Source of the DNA: Chrysochromulina tobinii
Taxonomy: Eukaryota > Haptophyta > Prymnesiales > Chrysochromulinaceae
Direction of reading: 5' to 3'
Length of the DNA stretch: 37,221 nucleotides
Assembly: GCA_001275005.1 (NCBI GenBank)
Contig: JWZX01002403.1
Coordinates: 1-37,221 of the forward strand
A program made the translations under genes and the position numbers. Of the stretch, positions 9,456-20,700 are shown one piece after another. Position 1 is the first letter of the stretch, and every line of letters begins with the position of its first letter. Below the pieces are notes generated by a model, which did not search any database, was not told the DNA's origin, and was given only the letters and a program-made list of their open reading frames with translations.

Positions 9456-9929
9456 ATGGCGTTCTCTCACAGCGAGCCACGCAGGGTTGCGGCCACAGCG
9501 GGTGCGAGCGAGGCGTCGATCAGTCTGACACGGTCTCAGCGCGCGACGCTGCTCGCCGTACTGCAGAGCTCACCCAGCTGGTTGGAGTCGCTCGCAGCAG
9601 ACGTCGAGGCTCCCAGCCCCGAGTCACCTGAGGACTTGTTCGAGGTGATGCAAATGGCACTCCACCGCAAGGTGATCAAGCCCTTGCCCCTGCGCCGCGC
9701 GCCACGTCTCGACGAGCATCGCTCTCTCGACGAGATTCTGCGAGTGCTCTTCTGGGAGGAGCACCTCCCGAGAACAGGTGTGCCCGAGGCCCACCACATA
9801 GGGAGGGTCGCAGTGGATTCGCCCGCAACGGACGTGCAGGACATGCTTGCATTCTACCTTGGCGGCGACGACGTCGATGCAGTGGCGGGCATCCGACCCA
9901 TGATAGGTTCCCTTTCCACCGAACAGTAA
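9456..9929 (+). CDS. Small protein of unknown function
   Basis: An open frame ends at TAA 9927-9929. The first in-frame ATG is 9456 (157 residues), but the frame is open back to about 9366 with sensible residues (QFQIGELAARISDTL), so a 5' exon or earlier start is possible. The product is mixed acidic and helical with a Trp-containing segment FWEEHLPRTGVPEAHHIGRV. I recognise no domain. In favour are even codon use and divergent placement next to the CEP120-like gene; against are the weak start context and short length. Confidence 0.4.
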   Translation: MAFSHSEPRRVAATAGASEASISLTRSQRATLLAVLQSSPSWLESLAADVEAPSPESPEDLFEVMQMALHRKVIKPLPLRRAPRLDEHRSLDEILRVLFWEEHLPRTGVPEAHHIGRVAVDSPATDVQDMLAFYLGGDDVDAVAGIRPMIGSLSTEQ

Positions 9930-10617
9930 ATGGTTAGTCAGCGCCCCATTCCCGCCCATTACACGCAGCGGCGAGTAGTATCCACTGTAGTAGAGGAACA
10001 TACCATAGTGACCGCAACGGTACCTAGTAGACATACCATAGTAACGGGTGTACAAGGTAGCCGGGCTTGTCTTGACTCCATGAATTTCATATTTGTCACA
10101 CACTAGAGTCACACACTCCCTTGACACCCGAGTCCCGTGGGCCGCTTTCTGTACGCGTTTCTGTTTACGTTTCTGTAACACTTTGTAACACCTGTATTGT
10201 ATATAGGTTGTATAGCTAGAAAGCTACTCATTGTTGTCCCCAGGCGCCAGGACGCAGGAGCCCACACGCGAGGCTCGAACGCGCACTGGTGCGATGGTCT
10301 TTCCCTCTGGCCAGCCGTGCGAGAGCTCTAGCTCCTGGGCGAAAGCCGCCGCGAGGAAGAGCGCCATTAGTACGTAGTACCCTACTACCCTTTCTTCTGG
10401 ACCACCATCTTCAAGGACCTGGATCAAGGACCAAGATCTTCCTCAAAACGTCAAAAGGCAACTCGAGCGGGGTCTCGGAAAATGATGCGCATAATTATGG
10501 AGTCGTGAACATGAAGAGAACTTGTATTGTATTGTCCTCTCTTCTGTGCTTTGATCTGTACGTGTTGTGTGTATTAACATGAAGAGAACTTACTTCCACA
10601 CCCCCGCGGTAAAAAAG
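9930..10617. other. Intergenic, AT-richer, no clear gene
   Basis: Holds a near-repeat ACATACCATAGT(G/A)AC at about 9999 and 10031, and a TATA-like stretch TATTGTATATAGG near 10195. AACATGAAGAGAACTT is duplicated at 10508 and 10576, just before the TPR gene. Small open frames on both strands show no domain. The duplicated 16-mer puts an ATG at 10579 in frame with the TPR protein and another at 10511. Confidence 0.5.
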
Positions 10618-11241
10618 ATGGAACCCCCAAGCCTTTCTCATCCGCGGCAGATTCACCTTTCCCCTCTGTCCTCACCTCCAGGGACGACGGTGCACTACCG
10701 ACGCGACGGCACGTCCACGTCTCTGCTTGAGGAAATAGAGCAGAAGAAAGCTGTGGGCAACGCGCACTTCAAAGCAGGTGACAATGCAGCGGCTATCACC
10801 GCATACCATGAGGGAATCGAGGCAGTGAAGCGCTCGCCGCCGTTGGAGGCAGACGAGGAGCTCGTCAATCAGGTGCTCATCTCGCTGCATAACAACGCAT
10901 GCGCGGCACTCATCAGGCTCGAGGATTGGGAGTCCGCCGACTTGAGCGCCTCAAAGGTAATCGAGCTCGACAGGGCAAACTCGAAGGCGCTCCTTCGGCG
11001 CGGCATTGCGCGCAGCAGGATGGGTTCGGGCAAACCGGGCTTGCTCTCGATGGCGGAGTCAGACCTGCTGGGCGCGTGCAAGCTGGACCCCAAGGACCGA
11101 ACCGCACGCGCAGAGCTCACAACGGTGCAGGCGGCGCTCAAGGTCCATCGCGACCATGATCGCCACAGCCTAAAGTCGTCCTTCGCCGCCAAATTTGGTG
11201 CAGCGATCAATATGGATGTGTGCGAGCCGCTCACGCAGTAG
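10618..11241 (+). CDS. TPR-repeat protein
   Basis: ATG at 10618 in AAAAAAGATGG context gives 207 residues; an in-frame ATG at 10579 would add 13. Residues from about 35 form three tetratricopeptide repeats: KKAVGNAHFKAGDNAAAITAYHEGIEAV, then NNACAALIRLEDWESADLSASKVIELD, then KALLRRGIARSRMG with ESDLLGACKLDPKDRTARAEL. This is the pattern of TPR cochaperone-type domains (FKBP, TOM70 or DNAJC kind) that bind Hsp70/Hsp90 tails. Lys/Asn/Arg clamp-like residues are at typical places (K of KKAVGN, N of NNACAA, K and R of KALLRRG), so chaperone-tail binding is plausible. No catalytic domain follows, so it is TPR-only. Single exon, stop TAG. Confidence 0.75.
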   Translation: MEPPSLSHPRQIHLSPLSSPPGTTVHYRRDGTSTSLLEEIEQKKAVGNAHFKAGDNAAAITAYHEGIEAVKRSPPLEADEELVNQVLISLHNNACAALIRLEDWESADLSASKVIELDRANSKALLRRGIARSRMGSGKPGLLSMAESDLLGACKLDPKDRTARAELTTVQAALKVHRDHDRHSLKSSFAAKFGAAINMDVCEPLTQ

Positions 11242-11901
11242 GAGCGACCTAGGCGCCAGAAGGCGATCGCCAACGCGGAAAGGAGAGTGTGCGTCTCTGC
11301 TCTGGAGGAAGCATCAAGCATGCCGAGCTCGAAGTGACTGTGCCCGTGCACTGCCGGTAACTTCGTGTGTTAGTCTGTCAACTAGTCGATCTGGGTCTAT
11401 TAAGCTCTAAGGGAGCGTCCACTTCTAGGCCGGCGTGGCTATGCTATGATACACCGTAGTGCAAGAAACAAATGTTACCGTATGTATCTTCAACGTCTCA
11501 AGTTGCCAACGTCCGCGTCTTGGAGTCAGTGGAGAGAGGAGTGCTCCTTGATGTATTTTTGAGATTTGACGTGTGTATCATCGCCGGGGTAACACCACTC
11601 ACCAGCCCTAACACGGGCGGGATCTTATCACGCAGCTTGCACGGTTTTAGCTTAAACCTTAGGATGAGTTTAGCAGGCTGTGTTCACGTTCACGTTAAAT
11701 TGCCTTCTCGGCAAGACGCACAGCCACAGGTCCCGTGGAGACACGCTAGCAGGCTGTGTCGGCCATGCCTACCCCCGTGCGATAGCGGTTGGGGTCCGGG
11801 GTTGTTGTGTGTTTCACAGCGAGACTCCGACCCCCATAAATGGAAAGTCTCGTCAGTCTCATTGTGACTCGAGACAGAAATGGCGCGCGTCGGCGGCGGC
11901 A
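11242..11901. other. Intergenic region upstream of the Skp1-LRR gene
   Basis: Contains the 3' end of the TPR gene and the leader of the next. TAGCAGGCTGTGT occurs twice (about 11671 and 11748). An ATG at 11880 in strong context (A at -3, G at +4) starts a different frame, 22 bases before the chosen start of the LRR gene, so it may act as an upstream ORF. No RNA gene seen. Confidence 0.45.
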
Positions 11902-14118
11902 ATGCGGCGCATTGTCGGCGACGGCGACGACGGCGATGTGAGGGTGCGAAGCGCCGAGGGCGAGGAGGTCGCGTGGTCCCGCTCGGCCGCGGCGCGATCG
12001 GCGGCGCTGGCCAACTGGGTGAGCGACACGGGCGGCGCCGAGGGGGCGTTCGCCACTCTGGTGCCTGCGGCTGCGCTCCGCACGCTCTCGCGCGTCGCCG
12101 AGGGCGGTGAAGAGGAGTACGGGGCGCTGGAGGGGTGCTCGCTCGCACAGCTCGCGCAGCTTTTGCATGGCGCGCACTTTCTCGACGTGGACGATGAGCT
12201 TCTCCGACTCCTCTCACGTTCCCTGTGCACCGGCCACCTCGCCGGCAAGAGTGGCCCGGAGCTCGGGCGGCTGCTGGGTGTCGTGTGCGACTTGCCCACC
12301 GAGGCGGAGCGGGAGGCGGCGACGGAGGAGCCCCTCTACACGCAAGACGCTCAGCACGACGCCACTGCTCCGGGAGCGACTGACTACCCCACACCGCCAG
12401 CGCCCGTGTGCTGGCTCTCGACACAGCTCGTCAACGAGGACGTTCTCGAGGACGCCCTCGCGGACGCCGACGTGCCGACGCTGCGCGCGCTCAAGGGTGT
12501 GAGCCTCGCGTGGCGCGCGCGGGCGCGGCGCGTCCTGTGCGCGCGGCTGTGCGCACGCGTCGGCCTGCCGCTCACGAGCAACCTCGTCGAGGTGACCGAG
12601 CTCGACCTCTCGGACAGCCGCGCAGCCGGCCGCCTCATCGCCGACGCGGCCGACGCGTCGTGCTGGCTGCCCAACCTTGCAAAGGTGACGGGGCTGGGCG
12701 GTTTCGATGTGGACGTGGCCACGCTGAGGCAAGTGGAGTCTTCGGGTGAATTGGAAGATGAAGAGGGTCCGCCGCCGTATCCAATGGTGGGGGTGCGCGC
12801 GTGCATCCGCGGCGAGGGCGAGGTGCCGATGGATGTGCTGCTCGCCGCGTGCGCGCTGCGTGACGGCGAGGCGTGCGTGCCGCCGGGCGCGTTCCGTGGG
12901 GACACGTCGATAACGTCGATCGAGCTGCCCGACGGCCTCACGAGCCTCGGCGAGGGCGCCTTCTGTGGCTGCGACTCGCTGACGTCGATTGAGCTGCCCG
13001 CCAGCCTCACGAGCTTCGGCAAGGGCGCCTTCTGTGGCTGCTCCTCGATGACGTCGATCGCGCTGCCTGCCGGCCTCATGAGCCTCGGTGATGGCGCCTT
13101 CTATGGCTGCGAATCGTTGACGTCAATCGCGCTGCCCGCCGGCCTCACGAGCCTCGGCGAGCGCGCCTTCGAGAACTGCTCCTCGATGACGTCGATCGAG
13201 CTGCCCGCCAGCCTCACTAGCCTCCCTGATGGCGCCTTCAAGGGCTGCTCCTGGTTGACATCAATCGCGCTGCCCGCCGGCCTCACGAGCCTCGGTGAGT
13301 ATGCCTTCGCTGGCTGCTCCTCGATGACGTCAATCGAGCTGCCCGCCGGCCTCATGAGCCTCGGTACGGGCACCTTCGCTGGCTGCTCCTCGATGACGTC
13401 GATCACGCTGCCCGCAGGCCTCTCAAGCCTCCCCGATCGCGCCTTCCAGGGCTGCTCCTCGATGACGTCAGTCGAGCTGTCCGTCAGCCTCACAAGCCTT
13501 GGTGAGTACGCCTTCTACTACTGCTCCTCGATGACGTCAATTGAGCTGCCCGCCGGCCTCACGAGCCTCGGGTTGAGCGTCTTCGCTGGCTGCTCTTCGA
13601 TGACGTCTATCGAGCTGCCCGCCGGCCTCACAAGCCTGGGTGGGTTCGCCTTCACTTTCTGCTTTTTGTTGACGTCCATCACGCTGCCCGCCGGCCTCAC
13701 GAGCCTCGGTGCGCGCACCTTCCAGGGCTGCTCCTCAATGACGTCAATCGAGCTGCCCGCCGGCCTCACGAGCCTCGGTGGGGGCGCCTTCTACGGCTGC
13801 TCCTTGATGGCATCGATCGCGCTGCCCACGGGCCTCACGAGCCTCAGTGAGTACGCCTTCGGTGGCTGCTCCTCGTTGACGTCGATCGCGCTGCCCGCCG
13901 GCCTCACGAGCCTCGGCAGGGGCGCCTTCTACGACTGCTCCTCGATGACGTCAATCGCGCTGCCCGCTGGCCTCTTGAACCTCGGTGATGATGCCTTCCG
14001 TGGCTGCTCCTCGATGACGTCCATCGAGCTGCCTGCGAGATTCCAAGACAGCTCTCTGAGGTCTGCTGGAGTGCCTCCCAGCGCCATCCTTCGCTATCGC
14101 TATCATTATTATTATTAG
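11902..14118 (+). CDS. Skp1-like / F-box-like / BspA-type LRR fusion protein
   Basis: 738 residues, single exon. Residues about 11-145 follow the Skp1 order: VRVRSAEGEEV at the start, a helix and loop, GCSLAQLAQLLHGAHFLDVDDELLRLL (compare Skp1 LFELILAANYLDIKGLLD), then GKSGPELGRLLGV and LPTEAEREAATEEP (Skp1 GKTPEEIRKTFNI and a TEEEE tail). Residues about 176-215 look like an F-box helix set (LVNEDVLEDALADADVPTLRALKGVSLAWRARARRVL). From about 336 come 16 full 23-residue repeats and one partial, consensus SMTSIxLPAGLTSLGxxAFxGC, the LRR_5/BspA type. In SCF ligases Skp1 binds the F-box of a substrate receptor; here adaptor, F-box and LRR sit in one chain. I infer a Cullin-linked substrate receptor. 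The tail (RYRYHYYY) is coded by a TAT/ATT microsatellite. Confidence 0.75.
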   Translation: MRRIVGDGDDGDVRVRSAEGEEVAWSRSAAARSAALANWVSDTGGAEGAFATLVPAAALRTLSRVAEGGEEEYGALEGCSLAQLAQLLHGAHFLDVDDELLRLLSRSLCTGHLAGKSGPELGRLLGVVCDLPTEAEREAATEEPLYTQDAQHDATAPGATDYPTPPAPVCWLSTQLVNEDVLEDALADADVPTLRALKGVSLAWRARARRVLCARLCARVGLPLTSNLVEVTELDLSDSRAAGRLIADAADASCWLPNLAKVTGLGGFDVDVATLRQVESSGELEDEEGPPPYPMVGVRACIRGEGEVPMDVLLAACALRDGEACVPPGAFRGDTSITSIELPDGLTSLGEGAFCGCDSLTSIELPASLTSFGKGAFCGCSSMTSIALPAGLMSLGDGAFYGCESLTSIALPAGLTSLGERAFENCSSMTSIELPASLTSLPDGAFKGCSWLTSIALPAGLTSLGEYAFAGCSSMTSIELPAGLMSLGTGTFAGCSSMTSITLPAGLSSLPDRAFQGCSSMTSVELSVSLTSLGEYAFYYCSSMTSIELPAGLTSLGLSVFAGCSSMTSIELPAGLTSLGGFAFTFCFLLTSITLPAGLTSLGARTFQGCSSMTSIELPAGLTSLGGGAFYGCSLMASIALPTGLTSLSEYAFGGCSSLTSIALPAGLTSLGRGAFYDCSSMTSIALPAGLLNLGDDAFRGCSSMTSIELPARFQDSSLRSAGVPPSAILRYRYHYYY
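12907..14035 (+). repeat. 69-bp coding tandem repeats (LRR_5)
   Basis: About 16.4 units of 69 bp, each encoding one 23-residue LRR. The segment TCGATGACGTC(A/G)ATCG(A/C)GCTGCC recurs almost unchanged across units. Variation is concentrated in the two to four codons before the conserved Phe, the face expected to be exposed. Near identity suggests recent expansion or gene conversion. Confidence 0.9.
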
Positions 14119-14779
14119 ACCGGCGACGAGGACCAGAAAGAGAGCACGGCGAGCGCTCCAGGGGTAGGGGCAGCCGGAGCTGAGACGCGACCTGAGACCG
14201 GATGTCCAGCTCCAGGATTGAAGAAGGGAGCGGATGCAGACGGTGACGGAGTCGAAGACGCGTGCGGCCCAAACGCGAAACGGACGGGAGTAGAGGATCT
14301 GGTGGTGCGCGGCGCGCGGTGTGGCGTGAACGAAGGTCAAGGGACGGAGGAGGGCAGGAGCGACCGGTCCACCGGACCTGACCGCGCGTGTGCGGTGTGG
14401 TAGGAAGTCGAGCTTCGTGCTTCGACCCTGCGACGTGCGAGTTTTCTCGGCGAGTAAATGCTTGATTCAAATGTACGGTAATCAGGCGTGAGCTACTTTC
14501 AACTTTGATCCTTGTAATAATGAGCACACACCCTGCGCCCACACCTCTCGATGGACGCGTGCATGCATCCGCCGCTGCCGAACCGCCTGCATCATCGATC
14601 GGATCATGGCCCGCATCATGCATCTTCGCTAAAAACGGTAAGATGATCGCTAACGAACTAAGGGCAAGCCGAGGTTCCATGAGTGGGCGACGCCCTTCAC
14701 AGCCGCGCGATCTCCACTCTGGCAGTCCGCCTGGGTGGCCAGCGTGCGCCGCGGGTTCTTCTCTATTGTTCGATCGATC
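14119..14779. other. Convergent intergenic region
   Basis: Lies between the plus-strand LRR gene and the minus-strand coiled-coil gene, so it holds two 3' ends. It is moderately GC-rich to about 14400 and AT-richer after that (14440-14530). No convincing ORF, tRNA or repeat was seen apart from ATC/GATC-rich words near 14550-14650. Confidence 0.5.
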
Positions 14780-17700
14780 TCATTTGCCTGGGCGCACCTT
14801 GGGCGCGCTCGCTGCGCGCGCTGCGCCCTTGTCGCCGCCGGGCGCCTTGTTCTTGGCAGGCGAGGCAGCAGGCGAGGCTTTAGCTGCGGGGCTGGGCGGA
14901 GCAGGCCGCTGCTTGCCGGCGCTCGCGGCGCGCCCGCCTTTTGCACTCTTCGAGGGCGTCGCGCCCGTGGCTTCGTCGCTCTCCTCGGCGATCTCCTGAC
15001 GCTTCTTGGCGAGCTCGTCGGCGGCCTTGCGCCGTGGGGGCTTCGCGCCGGGCGCCGGGCGCGCGGACGGCACAAGTGACGGACGCGACGACTCTCCGGG
15101 CGACATCGGCGAGGGTGGGGAGGGGGGCAGCGGCCGCGGTGCCATCGACGAGAGTGGCGAGCCGCCATACTCCTCCACCTGGCGCTCAATGTGGCGCACG
15201 CGCGTCTCGGCCTCGGCCAGCGCGAGCTCGAGGCGAGATCGCGCCGTATTGAGCGCACCCGCCGAGCGCGCCGAGGCGAGCGCCTCCTTGGCCGCCCCCT
15301 TGGCTGCGTTCAGCAGCTGGTAGTGCGTCTGCAGCCGTTTGAGGCTCGCGCGGTCGTTGGCGTTGGCCGCCTTTTCTGCGAGCGCCACAGTCGCATGGAC
15401 CAGCTGCGGCCCGCTGAGCTTGACGATCTGCATGTCGAGCTGCGATGCCGTGCGCTCGAGCTCGCGCTCGAGCTGCGCCTCGCGTCTCGCGCGCGTCTCC
15501 TTAATGACCTGCGCGAGCTCGGCCGCGTGGCGCGCCTCGAGCGCCTGGCTCGCCTGGTAGAAGGCCGCCTCGGACTCGAGCGCCTCGTCCGCGACAAGTC
15601 GCTGCACCTGCGCACGCGTGGCGTACGCGACGAAAGCCGCCTCGAGGCTCGTCTCGGGCGTGAAACGCGCCGCTGTGAATGCTTCGCGTCTGGCCGCCGC
15701 CTCGGGCATCACGCGCTTCGCATTGTTCGTGTAGAAGCGCATGAGCTCCTCGGCCGCGGCGTGCTGGCCGAGCGCACGCGCGTCCCAGGCCACCTCGAAC
15801 TGTGCCACGTGCTCCTTCTGCAGGGTGAGCGGGTTGGCCGACTCCGCTTCGAGCTTGGCATCGTCGGCCTGGAGCCGCTGCACCGCCTCGGCCATGGCCT
15901 TGCGCCGCTCGGTGGCCTCCCGCGCCGCGGCGCGCGTCGCGTCGTCGAGCGCCGCCTCGCGAGCGCGCGCGCGCCGGGCGAGCAGGCCGTCGGCCACGGC
16001 CTTGTCGACGGCGTCGCGCATCGCCCCCGCCTCCTCCGCTTCCCAGTGCTCGAGCCACTCTGCCTTGTCGGGCGCCGTCGAAGCGAGCGCACCGCCGAGC
16101 ACCTGTGTCACGAAGGCGCCCGGCGCGGGCCCCACGGCCTTGGTGCCGGCGGCGGAGAGCTCTTGGAGCTGCTCGGCCGTCAAGCGCGTGGACGCGTCGA
16201 GCTGAGCGCTGACGGCGTCGACCACCGCCTTCTCGTCCTTGACCGCCATCTGATACCGGCGCTCAAGGGTCGCCACGGTCTTGGTGATCTTCTTGACTGC
16301 CAAGTGATCGAGCGCGCGCTGCGCGGCGTGCATCACCTTCGCGGGCGTCCGCCGCGCCTCCTGCGCGAGCGCACGGCGCGCCGCCACCGTCGCCGCATCC
16401 GTCTCCGCCTGCTCTGCCGCCAGGGATCCCTCCAGCCGGTACATCGCCTCCGCGCGCTTGGCACGGCGCCCCTCAAAGGCGTCGCGGCGGGCGCGCTGCA
16501 GATCACGGCACAGGTTGGCGTAGTGCACGCGCTGCCGGCACCAGGTCGACGCGAGCTGGCGCACGAATCGTTCCGAGCTCTTGGCCTGCCACTCGATAGC
16601 GGACGCCTCGCCCTCTCGGAACGACGCCTCGTGCTCCGCGAGCCACGCGGCGGTGAGCTCCTCCATGGCCTCGTGTGTCTTCTCGAGCGTCTCGGCGTGG
16701 GCGACGCGCGCGCTCGCGACGACGGCGGCCACCTGCGCCGAGAGCGCTTCCTCCTCCTCGGCCTGCAGCTGCAGCTCGGCGTCCTGGCCCCGCAGCGCGG
16801 CCGCGCGCACCTGCCGCAGCTCCGCACCCGCCGACGCGCGCGCGGCATCGTACGCGCCCATCGCCTTCTGATGGCGCTCCCGCGCCGCCCTCTCGAGCCG
16901 CGCGCTGTGGAGCGAGCAGTGCTGCTCGAGGAGGTTGCTCGACTCGGCCGCCGCCTTGAGCAGCGCCTCATGCGCCTTCTCCTCCGCCGCCGCCACCTTC
17001 GTGACGGTCTCGTCCGCCACCCGCCTCGCCGCCTCGTGTGCGGCCTTCATCTTGGCGACGGCGCGATCCGCGCGCTCATTGGCCATCCGCACGATCGTCT
17101 CGTGCTGCTGGCGCGCGAGCAGCTGACGGAATGCACGCCCGTCGAGCGCCGCGCTCGTCATCTCGCGCAGCTCGTGCATGCGGCGCACCGTCGCGTCCGC
17201 ACGCTCGATGGCCTCCGAGTGTGCCAGCAACTCGGAGGCCAGGAGCCCCTCGTGATGCGCCTCCGTATCTGCAAGCATCCCCTCGCGCACCTGCTGCCGC
17301 CACTCGCGCTGCGCCGAGCGCACGAGCTCATCCGCAAGCGCCGTCTCTTCCTCGATGCGAATGGTCGCAGCCTCGGCAGCTTCCCGCCGCGCAGCGACGA
17401 AACGCTCCGTCTCCGCCTGCAGCATCGCGCTGCCGCTCAGCACGCCGCGTCGATGCAGCTCCACCTGCTCGGCGCGCGTGCGGCCGGGCTCCTCTCGCCG
17501 CCAGTGCGCGAGCCGCGCCTCGGCTGCGGCGCGTGCCGCCACGTCGGCCGCCTCGGCGTCGGCCCACTTGTCATATTGCTCTGCCATCAGTGTGTAGTGG
17601 TCCAGCGTCTGCCTCTCGGCGAGCGCGACGTGCTGCCGCACCAACGCGTGGCGCCCCAGCTCGATGGCGGCGTTCTCGGCGAGCAGTTGGGCGCGCTCGC

Positions 17701-20700
17701 GCTCCCATGAGGCCTCAAACGCGCCGGACGCGATGCCGTGGAAGGCCGTGAGGGTCTGGTGGCGCTGGCGCAACAACGAGATCTCGGTCGCGGTACCCGT
17801 CTTGAAATGGGCGAGGCGCACACTGTGCACTGCCTCCTCGTACGCGCCCTGCAGCTTGATGGCGTTCGCAATCGAGGACTGCTCAATGTGCTCGAGGTGC
17901 ATCACGAGCAGCTTGGCACCCACGTCGGCGCGTCGGGCCGCCGACTTGGCGCGCAATCTCGATGCGAGCTCGACCACCTCGGACATGTTGCCCCGCACCG
18001 TGGACACGTGCTCGCTGATCGCGGCTGACGAGAGGGCGGCAAGCTCGGCACGGATCGCGTGCATCTTGTGCTCATACGCCGCCTCGAGGCGCGTAAACTG
18101 AGGCCCCACCTCGGCGTGCATGCGCGCCACAGCCTCGATGTGCTCGCGGCGCGCGCGCTCCTCCATATCGCGCGATCTCGCCTCGACCTGCGAGATCGCG
18201 CCGAGCTCATCGCCCACCTTGCGCGCCTCGGCCGCGGCGGCCTTTTCCTGCACCTGGGCGGCTTCGGCGAGCCCGCGCGCTTCCTCTTCGGTGTCGGCGA
18301 TCCAACGGCACATGACATTCAGACGGCGCCCGTGCACCTCTTCAAGCAGCAGCACGCGGGTACGAGCCTCCTCGGCGGCGATCTGGTCGCACACCGCTGC
18401 CTCCGCAGCGGACGCGGACGCCGACTCGGCCACGACGGACTCGATGCGCTCGAGCCCCGCCTTCGCCAGCGCCACACGCCCCTCACCGATGCGCTCGAGC
18501 GCCCCGAGCTTCTCGGCGGTGATCTCCTGGAAGCGGCTCGCCGCCTCGTCGTGCTCCGCCTGCGCCCTCGCCGTCTCTGCATGCATCCACGTGACGAAGT
18601 CACCCAGAATCGCGCGCAGCGTCTCGTCGTTCCTCTGCTGCCGCTCACGACGGACCACGCCCTCGTCGTCGTGGCCAAGCTTGAGCTCGACGAGGGCCCC
18701 GTGCATCATGGCCGCCGCCGCAAGCGCCTCCGCGCGCAATCCCTGCTGGCGGACGCTCCAGCTGGACTGCGCATGTGCGAGCTCCTCCCGCACCATGGCT
18801 GCCGGCATGCCCGACCAGACCGCAGCCGCGACGCGCGCGCGCTCCATCGCCTCTCGATGCAGGAAGACCTGATAGTCGGTCGCTTGGTGCAGCCGCGCCT
18901 CGCACAAGCTGAGCGCGGCTGAGTGCCCATCGCCCACGATCCGCACGAGTCGCAGGCTAGCCTGCTGCGCGTACGAGATCAGCTCCGACGTGCCGGTCTT
19001 GAGTCCGAATGCAATCGCCTGGTGCAACAAGGGCGCTTCGGCCGCATAGAATCCCTTCTCGGGGTGCAACAGCTCGGCGCTCGCCTCCACGGCACCGTCG
19101 AGGGCGCCCAGGCTCTCTCCGATCTCAGACTCCATCTGAGCCTCGACGTCAGAGCACAGCTTCTCCTCCGCCTCGACGAACTCGAGAAGCTGCGACTGCA
19201 TGGCGCGCATGATCCCCGCCGCCTCGCTCGAGGCCGCCTGCCGTGCATCGAGCTCCATCTCCGTCGTCATCATGCGCACCTCGTGACCGAGCCGCACGTC
19301 CGCCGCGCGCCGCTGCTCGACGAGCTGTGAAATGGCCTGTCGAGCGCCGCTGAGCCGCGCGTTGAGCGTCGAGATTTCCGTCTGGCACGCCTGCAGGTCG
19401 ACGAGCTCGGCCCGCACCGAGAGGGTCGCGCCGGTCTTGCGCCCGAACTCATCCAGCAGGGGGAGCTCGAACTCCTTTTCGAACATGTTCGAGGTCGCCA
19501 GCAGGTTCCACTCGACACGTGCCTGAGCGAGCGCCACGTCGGGGCGCGCGCCGCCGAGCGCGCCGCCGAGCCAGCCAGTGCGCCCGGAGCCCGCGTCCAT
19601 GAGCACGAGCACGAGCGCCGCCGACGAGCCGCCGAGCGCCGCCGCCGAGCCCTGCGGGGTCAGGTGGCCGCTGAGCTGCGCGAGCGCCTCGGTGGAAAGA
19701 GGCATCACGTGCCGCTCGTTCCACACCGGCGACGACTCGAGCGCGCTCAGGTGCGGCTTGGGCGCACTCGTCTCGAGGACCATCCCACGCCCTTCGAGCC
19801 GCTTGCCGGTGGAGCCCACGAGGAAGGCGGTCACGTACGGGCGCAGCTGCCCCGGCTTCGTTGCGCCGGCGCCGCTGTCGTTGCGCAGCTTGCCGTCGGG
19901 ACCAACCTTGAGCTCGCGCGCGCCTCCGATGCGGATGGAGAGGCGGCGCAGGTGCGTCACCGACGTCTGCAGCGCCGGAGAGAAGCGCCCGAGCTCGCGC
20001 CCCATCAAGTCGGTCATCGCCTGGGCCGGGCGCCGCACCTGGGGTGCACCTGCCACGCCGCCAACGCTCGGGGCGATGGGAAGTGGGGCCTTGACGGCCG
20101 CGGCCGCGATGGCCACGGCCGCGGCCGCCTCCTTCGCTGCCTCCTGCTGCTTTTTGCGATGGGCCTCGGCCTCGACGCGGAGAGCCTCGGTCTCCTCCTT
20201 GGCCTTAGCATCGTCCTTCTCGCGCTCTCTGGCACGTTCCTGTTCTCGTGCACGAGCCTGTGCCTCACGCTCGGCCTGCTGCTGCTGCTCGCGTAGCTGC
20301 TCGCGCTGCTGCTCGCGCTGCTGCTGCACTCGCTTCGAAGCCGCCTCAGCCGCCTCGCGCTCGGCCCGCTGCTGCTCCTGCTCGCGCCTGCGCGCCTCGT
20401 CGGTCTGATGGTCCACGCTCTGAGGCTCCGCATTCGCAGCGCCCGGCATCACGCCCGGCATCACTCCCGGCACCAGTAACGTCGGCTGACCAGTGGGCGT
20501 AAACGAAGGTGCCGAACCGCCGCGCCCAAACGACGAGGCTGCCGACGTGGGGCCGCTCTTGGCGGCCGAACTGGACGCGGATGGCAGCAGCGGCGGCGAC
20601 GGAGCAAACGAGGGTGCCGACCCGCGGCCGAACGACGAGGCTGCTGACGTGGGGCCGCTGCCCGCCAGCCTGGCACCCGTGCTGCTGGAGGCGGTCGACG

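Noticed and set aside
9624-10181. 185-codon minus-strand frame overlapping the small unknown gene
   Set aside because: Odd composition, no domain; the plus-strand frame has more protein-like content.
10224-10427. Small minus-strand frame with a hydrophobic start (MALFLAAAFAQELEL)
   Set aside because: Short, no recognisable domain and no supporting context; a signal-peptide-like start alone is not enough.
13101-13769. Minus-strand frames with SSIDVIEEQP repeats
   Set aside because: They are the reverse reading of the 69-bp LRR-coding repeats.
15191-17710. 839-codon open frame antisense to the giant coiled-coil gene
   Set aside because: Arg/Leu/His-rich with no domain; it is the expected shadow of GC-biased Ala/Glu/Arg codons on the other strand.
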